Below, in pieces: positions 59,014 to 64,000 of a stretch of DNA of 64,000 nucleotides. The position numbers were made by a program, and so were the translations under genes. This DNA is from Nocardia amamiensis (GTDB lineage Bacteria > Actinomycetota > Actinomycetes > Mycobacteriales > Mycobacteriaceae): positions 20,311 to 84,310 of the forward strand of contig NZ_JADLQX010000026.1 of the NCBI RefSeq assembly GCF_015477605.1. Direction: 5' to 3'. The notes beneath the pieces were generated by a model. It made no database searches. It worked only from the letters and a program-made list of their open reading frames with translations, and had not been told where the DNA came from. Each line of letters opens with the position of its first letter. Position 1 is the stretch's first letter.

Positions 59014-59789
59014 CCGTCGTGCTCGTCACCGGAGCCGCGAACGGGATGGGCGCGGCCACCATGGAACACCTTGTGGCGCTGGGATACACCGTCGAAGGAT
59101 GCGACCGGTTGGCAGCGCCGGGTGTCGCCCGAGTGGACGTGCGCGACGCGGAAGCGGTGGACCGCTGGGTGCGCGACGCGCACACGCGGCACGGCCGGGT
59201 CGACGCGGTCGTCACCTTCGCCGCCTACGGCGTGGTCGGGGCGGTCGAGGAGACCACGCCCGAGGAAGCCGCGGCGCTGTTCGACACCAACGTGCTCGGC
59301 ACGCATCGGGTGCTGCGAGCCGTGCTGCCCTTACTGCGGGACCAAGGCGCGGGCCGGGTGATCGTGGTGAGTTCGGGAGCGGGCGCCATCGCCGAGCCGT
59401 ACGGCGGTTGGTACTCGGCCACGAAGGCGGCTGTCGAGCGGATCGGCGAGGCCGCGCGAATGGAGGCTGCCGAGTTCGGCGTGCGCGTGTCGGTGCTCAT
59501 ACCTGGATGGACCGTCACCCCGATCATCGACACGGCAGAGCACGTGGCCGCCCCGATCGCCGCATACGACCGCGACCGCGCGGCCGTGCTGGACCTGGTG
59601 CGCGGCTACCTGGCGGCGGGACAGCCCGCTGCCTCGGTCGCCAGGAAGGTCGCGGCGATCCTCGCGGCCGACCGGCCACGGCAGGCTTACCTGTGCGGCC
59701 GGGACGTCCGGTTGTCCTTCTGGACCCGCAGACTGGTCCCGGCCTTCGTGTACGAGCGACTGGTACAGCGTTACTACGGTTTCCGATAG
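59010..59789 (+). CDS. Short-chain dehydrogenase (ketone reductase), last gene of the cluster
   Basis: Encodes 259 residues from ATG 59010 (ATGA overlap). Rossmann motif: VVLVTGAANGMGAATMEHLV. Asp after strand 4 (VARVDVRDAEAV), active-site Ser in VIVVSSGAGAIAE, and WYSATKAA gives the full Ser-Tyr-Lys triad. It likely reduces a keto group; in sphingolipid synthesis the 3-ketosphinganine reductase is an SDR, and this one follows the oxoamine synthase and lipid kinase. The C-terminus has a hydrophobic-aromatic tail (RLVPAFVYERLVQRYYGFR) that may bind membranes. It closes the operon, since the next gene is 182 bases away. Confidence 0.88.
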   Translation: MTVVLVTGAANGMGAATMEHLVALGYTVEGCDRLAAPGVARVDVRDAEAVDRWVRDAHTRHGRVDAVVTFAAYGVVGAVEETTPEEAAALFDTNVLGTHRVLRAVLPLLRDQGAGRVIVVSSGAGAIAEPYGGWYSATKAAVERIGEAARMEAAEFGVRVSVLIPGWTVTPIIDTAEHVAAPIAAYDRDRAAVLDLVRGYLAAGQPAASVARKVAAILAADRPRQAYLCGRDVRLSFWTRRLVPAFVYERLVQRYYGFR

Positions 59790-59971
59790 TCGCGGTAGCC
59801 CGGACCGGCCCGTCGCCTGCGGGGCCCTGGCCGGCGACCCCACGCTTCTCGTGGCACCGACCGCGCGATGACCCGAGGGCCGGTTGAGCGGCAAGGGAAT
59901 TCGTCGACTTGTAGGGTTCATGCCGAGCCGGAAGATGTCCGGTCGGATGCGCGGAGGAAGGATCGGCGGGG

Positions 59972-60496
59972 ATGTCGGACGCATCGGTCGAGGTGCTCTT
60001 GGACGACTTCGAGAACAAGGACAAATGGGAGCTCGCGGGGGACGGAGCGAAACGGACACACCTCACCACGTTCGCCGAGGGCGCACCGAGCAAGACGCCG
60101 GGCATCTATGCCGACGGAGTGGCCGGCGCCGACCACCGCGCGCTCGTGCTGCTGATCCGCTCGGCGACCGACAATCTCGAGGTCGATCTCGTGGCGAAGC
60201 CGGGACAATTGTCCTCGATCGCAGGACGGTTGGCGGCCGTGCACCTGTGGGTGCGCTCCCCGCACGCATCGATCCAGGTGTCGGCGCGCCTCGGCGGCAC
60301 CGAACAGGGCGAACGCGAACTGGTGCTGGGGAACGTCTCCGCCAATGGCGAATGGCAGCGCCTCGGATACGAACCGGCCGATCCGATCGCCGACGCGGAA
60401 CTCCTCGCCCTGACGATCCGGCTCACCGAGGTGGTCAAGCGGGAAGGCGAAGTCATGATCTTGCTCGACGACCTGACCGCCCGTACCACGGAGTGA
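59972..60496 (+). CDS. Hypothetical protein, beta-rich, possibly jelly-roll
   Basis: Encodes 174 residues from ATG 59972. The sequence VEVLLDDFENKDKWEL followed by alternating beta strands (RLAAVHLWVRSPHASIQVSA, LGGTEQGERELVLGNVSANG) suggests a carbohydrate-binding-like jelly roll, of the kind seen in FlaA-like and CBM proteins. No signal peptide is present. It is not overlapping the cluster and the 182-base gap holds no gene, so it is probably outside the operon. I do not recognise a specific family. Confidence 0.6.
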   Translation: MSDASVEVLLDDFENKDKWELAGDGAKRTHLTTFAEGAPSKTPGIYADGVAGADHRALVLLIRSATDNLEVDLVAKPGQLSSIAGRLAAVHLWVRSPHASIQVSARLGGTEQGERELVLGNVSANGEWQRLGYEPADPIADAELLALTIRLTEVVKREGEVMILLDDLTARTTE

Positions 60497-60653
60497 CCGA
60501 GTAGCACTCGAGTAGTGCCTCCGCTGCCGCAACGCAGCGATTCCAGCCACTCCTGCGTACGCCGATACTCGTGAGCACCGACGAGCCGGCCTCCACACTG
60601 AATCCTGCACGAGCCGTCCGGAATACGGCGGCGGCAACTGGCGGGAGGAAGCC

Positions 60654-61100
60654 ATGATCAGATCAATTCGAGGGGCAGCCGTTGCTCGCATCGCCTCCGC
60701 GGCGCTTCTCGCCGGAGCGCTGCTCGGCATGGCGCCGAGCCAGGCGCATGCCGATACCTGGGAGCGCACGTTCGTCTGGAACCGGGACCTCCATGCGGGG
60801 GACTGCACCATGTTCGCGGGCGCCAAGTGGACGCTGCAACGAGATGGCTGGGCGCATTTCACCGGATGGGTGACGAGTGGGGACGACAACGACGCCTGGC
60901 TGATGCACGCCGAACTCTTCACCAGAAGCGAAGGTTACAAAGGCAACATCGTCGCGCAGCAACCGGGCGTCGACGACATCACCAGGTTCGTGATCAACCT
61001 GCCCGACTCGGACCAACGGTATTGGTGGGATGTCTGGGGTACGTATAACCCAGCGTGGTTCAACGACCTCGACCGGATCAACCTGCGGTCGCACTGCTGA
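60654..61100 (+). CDS. Secreted DUF6294-like protein
   Basis: Encodes 148 residues from ATG 60654 (GGGAGGAAG upstream). The Sec signal MIRSIRGAAVARIASAALLA runs to APSQAHA, with cleavage probably after residue 33. The mature part contains TFVWNRDLHAGDCTMFAGAK, WAHFTGWVTSGDDNDAWLMH and YWWDVWGTYNPAWFNDLDRI, which match the small actinobacterial DUF6294 secreted family with conserved Trp and Cys. Two mature cysteines (near residues 50 and at the C-terminus) may form a disulfide. Function unknown. Followed by a strong hairpin. Confidence 0.78.
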   Translation: MIRSIRGAAVARIASAALLAGALLGMAPSQAHADTWERTFVWNRDLHAGDCTMFAGAKWTLQRDGWAHFTGWVTSGDDNDAWLMHAELFTRSEGYKGNIVAQQPGVDDITRFVINLPDSDQRYWWDVWGTYNPAWFNDLDRINLRSHC

Positions 61101-61112
61101 GGAATGTCGGAG

Positions 61113-61188
61113 CACCCCGTGAGCCGACCCTACCCGCGGGGTGTCGCATGAAGTGCGAATGTCCGGCTCGCGAGCTGGACATTCGCAC
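61113..61188. terminator. Double hairpin between convergent genes
   Basis: First hairpin: CACCCCG / CGGGGTG at 61113-61119 and 61137-61143. Second, very strong: perfect 12-bp stem 61153-61164 / 61177-61188 (GTGCGAATGTCC with GGACATTCGCAC) whose loop is itself palindromic (GCTCGCGAGC). It separates the DUF6294-like gene from the convergent katG. Confidence 0.8.
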
Positions 61189-61193
61189 CATGA

Positions 61194-63425
61194 TCAGGCC
61201 AGCTCGAACCGGTCCAGGTTCATCACCTTGTCCCACGCGGCGACGAAGTCCTGGACGAACTTCTGCTTCGCGTCGTCGGCCGCGTAGACCTCCGCCAGAG
61301 CGCGCAGCTGCGAGTTCGATCCGAAGACCAAGTCCACGCGGCTGCCGGTCCACCGGAGTTCACCGGTGACGCGGTCCTTGCCCACGTAGGTCCCGTCGTC
61401 GGCCGGCGACGGCTCCCACTTCGTGCCCATGTCGAGCAGGTTCACGAAGAAGTCGTTGGTCAACGACTCCGGGGCTGAGGTGAACGCGCCCAGCGGCGAC
61501 TGCTTGTAGTTGGCACCCAACACGCGCAGACCCCCGACGAGCACCGTCATCTCCGGACCGCTCAGGGTCAGCAGATTCGCCTTATCGATCAGCAGGTACT
61601 CGGCCGGGAGCCGGTTGCCCTTCCCCAGATAATTGCGGAAGCCGTCGGCATTCGGCTCGAGCGCGGAGAAAGACTCCACATCGGTCTGCTCCTGCGTGGC
61701 GTCCGTGCGTCCGGGCGTGAACGGCACCCCGACGTCGAATCCGGCATTCTTCGCGGCCTGTTCGACTGCCGCGCAACCGCCGAGCACGACGAGATCGGCG
61801 AACGACACCCTCGTGTTCCCGGTCTGGGCGGAGTTGAAGGCCTCCTGGATCTCCTCCAGGGTGCGCACCACCTTCACGAGCTCGTCGGGGTTGTTGACCT
61901 CCCACCCGCTCTGCGGCTCGAGGCGAATACGCCCACCGTTGGCGCCGCCACGCTTGTCGCTGCCGCGGAACGACGACGCGGCCGCCCACGCGGTGGAAAC
62001 GAGCTGTGCCACAGTCAGACCCGACCCGAGGATCCGGCCTTTGAGAGCGGCGATGTCGGCCGAGCCGATGAGATCGTGCGTCACCGGGGGGACCGGGTCC
62101 TGCCACAGCAGCGTCTCCTCCGGGACCAGTGGCCCGAGGTAACGGACGATGGGACCCATGTCGCGGTGGGTCAGCTTGTACCACGCCTTGGCGAACTCGT
62201 CGGCGAGTTCGTCGGGGTGGTCGAGCCAGCGGCGGGTGATCTGCTCATAGACCGGGTCGAACCGCAGCGAGAGGTCCGTCGTCAGCATCACCGGGGTGTG
62301 GGTCTTCGACGTGTCGTGGGCATCGGGCACCAGGCCCGCCCCAGCGCCTTCCTTGGGAACCCACTGCCACGCACCAGCAGGGCTCTTGGTCTTCTCCCAT
62401 TCGTAGCCATACAGGGTCTCGAGGAAGCTGTTGTCCCACTTCGTCGGAGTTGGCGTCCAGGCGCCCTCCAGGCCGCTGGTGATCGCGTCCTTGCCGACGC
62501 CGGTGCCGAAGGAGCTCTTCCAGCCGAGGCCCTGCTCCTCCAGCGGGGCCGCCTCGGGCTCGGGACCGACGTGGTCGGCCGGTCCGGCGCCGTGCGTCTT
62601 GCCGAAGGTGTGGCCGCCGACGATGAGCGCCGCTGTCTCGACGTCGTTCATCGCCATGCGGCGGAATGTTTCGCGGATGTCGACCGCGGCGGCGAGCGGG
62701 TCCGGGTTGCCGTTGGGGCCTTCGGGATTCACATAGATCAGGCCCATCTGCACCGCGGCCAGCGGCTTCTCGAGGTCCCGTTCGCCGGTGTACCGCTCGT
62801 TACCGAGCCACGTCTGCTCCGGGCCCCAGTAGACGTCCTCCTCCGGCTCCCACTGGTCGACGCGGCCGCCGCCGAAGCCGAAAGTCTTGAAGCCCATCGA
62901 CTCCAGCGCGACATTTCCGGCGTAGACGATCAGGTCGGCCCACGAAAGCTTCTTGCCGTACTTCTTCTTGACCGGCCACAGCAGGCGCCGAGCCTTGTCG
63001 AGGCTCGCATTGTCGGGCCAGCTGTTGAGCGGCGCGAACCGCTGCATACCGGCCCCCGCGCCGCCGCGGCCGTCGTTGATGCGGTAGGTGCCCGCGGCAT
63101 GCCAGGCCATCCGGATGAAGAACGGCCCGTAGTGGCCGTAGTCGGCGGGCCACCACTCCTGCGAGGTCGTCATCACCTCCTCGATGTCGCGCTTCACCGC
63201 GGCCAGATCGACGGTCTCGAATTCCGCGGCGTAGTCGAAATCCTCGTCCATGGGATTCGCGACAGCGGGGTTCTTCTGCAGGATCTTCACGTTGAGCTGG
63301 TTCGGCCACCAGTCACGGTTGCCACCGCCCTCGGTCGGATACTTCAGACGACCGGCCGCAACGGGACACCCGGTTTCCACGGGTTCCGTTTGGGCCTCTG
63401 CGATGGGCGGATGTTCCTGAGGCAC
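61194..63425 (-). CDS. katG: Catalase-peroxidase
   Basis: Encodes 743 residues, the usual KatG length, from GTG 63425 with GAAAGGA upstream. N-terminal catalytic half: heme distal HRW region RMAWHAAGTYR with Trp and His, YVNPEGPNG (Tyr) and FRRMAMND (Met), the three residues that form the covalent Trp-Tyr-Met adduct needed for catalase activity. Proximal His lies in VGGHTFGKTHGAG. The Ser at the isoniazid-resistance position is present in DAITSGLEG. The C-terminal half is the non-catalytic duplicate. It degrades hydrogen peroxide and activates isoniazid-type prodrugs. Normally it is cotranscribed with furA, but here furA is cut (see below). Confidence 0.97.
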   Translation of the reverse strand: MPQEHPPIAEAQTEPVETGCPVAAGRLKYPTEGGGNRDWWPNQLNVKILQKNPAVANPMDEDFDYAAEFETVDLAAVKRDIEEVMTTSQEWWPADYGHYGPFFIRMAWHAAGTYRINDGRGGAGAGMQRFAPLNSWPDNASLDKARRLLWPVKKKYGKKLSWADLIVYAGNVALESMGFKTFGFGGGRVDQWEPEEDVYWGPEQTWLGNERYTGERDLEKPLAAVQMGLIYVNPEGPNGNPDPLAAAVDIRETFRRMAMNDVETAALIVGGHTFGKTHGAGPADHVGPEPEAAPLEEQGLGWKSSFGTGVGKDAITSGLEGAWTPTPTKWDNSFLETLYGYEWEKTKSPAGAWQWVPKEGAGAGLVPDAHDTSKTHTPVMLTTDLSLRFDPVYEQITRRWLDHPDELADEFAKAWYKLTHRDMGPIVRYLGPLVPEETLLWQDPVPPVTHDLIGSADIAALKGRILGSGLTVAQLVSTAWAAASSFRGSDKRGGANGGRIRLEPQSGWEVNNPDELVKVVRTLEEIQEAFNSAQTGNTRVSFADLVVLGGCAAVEQAAKNAGFDVGVPFTPGRTDATQEQTDVESFSALEPNADGFRNYLGKGNRLPAEYLLIDKANLLTLSGPEMTVLVGGLRVLGANYKQSPLGAFTSAPESLTNDFFVNLLDMGTKWEPSPADDGTYVGKDRVTGELRWTGSRVDLVFGSNSQLRALAEVYAADDAKQKFVQDFVAAWDKVMNLDRFELA

Positions 63426-63465
63426 AGGCGTTTTCCTTTCGAGAATGGAGTGAATCGAGCTGTGA

Positions 63466-63650
63466 TCACCGGTGTGATCGGGACGTCTCCGATGTCGAGC
63501 AATCGGGGCAGAGGCCCCAGTAGATGACTTCGGCCTCTTCGAGGACGAAACCGTTGTGGTCCGACGCGTCGAGGCAGGGCGCCTCGCCCACCGCGCAATC
63601 GACGTCGGCGATGACGCCGCACGACCGGCACACGGCGCAATGCCGTTGCT
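63466..63650 (-). pseudogene. furA: furA remnant (C-terminal part only)
   Basis: The minus-strand frame reads HCAVCRSCGVIADVDCAVG, then EAPCLDASDHNGFVLEEAEV and IYWGLCPDCS, ending at TGA 63468-63466. This is the last 50 or so residues of FurA, with both CxxC metal-binding pairs, in the place just before katG where FurA belongs. The first 90 residues, including the DNA-binding domain, are missing. To the right the frame runs into a transposase end. FurA represses katG, so this copy cannot. Confidence 0.85.
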
Positions 63651-63663
63651 TGACCTGTCACAC

Positions 63664-64000
63664 CTACTGAGCTGTTACGGGGTGTAATGCAATGACCTTG
63701 CTGGTGGTTCTGCGGGTTGTCCTGCGTGCTTGGCTTTTTTGGCGGAATGAGTACTTCGAGTCCGGCCGCTTGAGTAACCGGTCGGACTCACGCAGACGCC
63801 GAGGTCCGCTGTCGAGTTTGCGCCGCACTTTCGACGCCAGCATGTTCATGAACAGCCTGGTCTTCCTCGCGGTGTTCGCGGTCTGTCCGATGATGCTGCG
63901 GCGCACGTGCTTGAGCACCTTCAGGAACGAGATGCGGTCGGGATCGATTTCCTCTGCGTCGGCCAGCTCCATGATGATCCGGGTCAGGCAGTGATGGACG
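63664..64000 (-). mobile_element. IS4-type transposase, C-terminal part (runs off window)
   Basis: The minus frame is open to the window edge and reads VHHCLTRIIMELADAEEIDP, DRISFLKVLKHVRRSI and RKLDSGPRRLRESDRLLKRP, ending at the stop near 63664. This is the C-terminal region of IS4-family DDE transposases of actinobacteria (DPDRISFxxxLxxxR). The remainder, including the catalytic DDE and YREK residues, is outside the window. The stop is 14 bases from the furA remnant, and the insertion end lies in 63630-63664. Terminal inverted repeats could not be defined with one end visible. Confidence 0.75.

Noticed and set aside
62076..63527. 483-codon plus-strand frame over katG
   Set aside because: Mirror of katG third-position bias; katG is certain.
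1..64000. CRISPR arrays, rRNA and tRNA genes
   Set aside because: No regularly spaced identical repeats with spacers and no recognisable tRNA or rRNA sequence were seen; the 36-bp repeats at 2-361 are coding and contiguous.

Overview
The window is very GC-rich (genes dense, GTG starts frequent, many 4-base ATGA/GTGA gene overlaps) and carries an Lsr2 nucleoid protein, an F420-type LLM oxidoreductase, a CtpH/CtpI-size P-type ATPase, a split heterodimeric lycopene cyclase and a FurA-KatG locus. Together these point to a mycolic-acid actinomycete, most probably Nocardia or a close relative. The genus call is inference from gene content; no rRNA gene is present to settle it.

Layout. 1-4.3 kb: the 3' end of a large repeat-bearing protein, lsr2, a heme-oxygenase-like diiron protein / HemK-type methyltransferase / CDGSH protein trio, and a hemerythrin. 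4.3-16 kb: flavodoxin-like reductase, Orn/Lys/Arg decarboxylase-fold enzyme, zinc alcohol dehydrogenase, a 1534-residue P-type ATPase, a thiamine-diphosphate oxidase-type enzyme, a second hemerythrin and a long SDR; this has the look of a stress or low-oxygen gene set. 16-20.8 kb: a FetB-like permease operon with two tiny membrane proteins, a secreted lipase with its TetR regulator behind a 28-bp palindrome, a two-domain monooxygenase-like protein and a fasciclin lipoprotein. 21-28 kb: a carotenoid operon (glycosyltransferase, crtE, crtB, crtYc, crtYd, crtU, Rieske protein) from which crtI is missing. 28-41 kb: an assortment of regulators and oxidoreductases, with two clear gene remnants at 33.7-34.3 kb.

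41.4-59.8 kb is the standout: twelve tightly coupled genes on one strand with no PKS or NRPS. It starts with an acyl carrier protein followed by a 1973-residue protein that fuses a class III aminotransferase, a domain like cyanobacterial acyl-ACP reductase, a full-length rifampin-phosphotransferase-like (PEP-synthase fold) module and a thymidylate-kinase-like domain. Then come a second thymidylate-kinase-like protein, a second carrier protein, a fatty acyl-AMP ligase-like enzyme, a P450, a second PEP-synthase-fold phosphotransferase, an alpha-oxoamine synthase, a nucleotidyltransferase-like protein, a HAD phosphatase, a diacylglycerol/sphingosine-kinase-like enzyme and an SDR. The simplest reading is a pathway that activates a fatty acid onto a carrier protein, reduces and aminates it to a fatty amine and/or condenses it with an amino acid to a sphingoid-like base, and then phosphorylates the product several times. 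I know of no described pathway with this gene set.

59.9-64 kb: two small hypothetical/secreted proteins, katG, and a furA remnant cut by an IS4-type insertion sequence that runs off the right edge.
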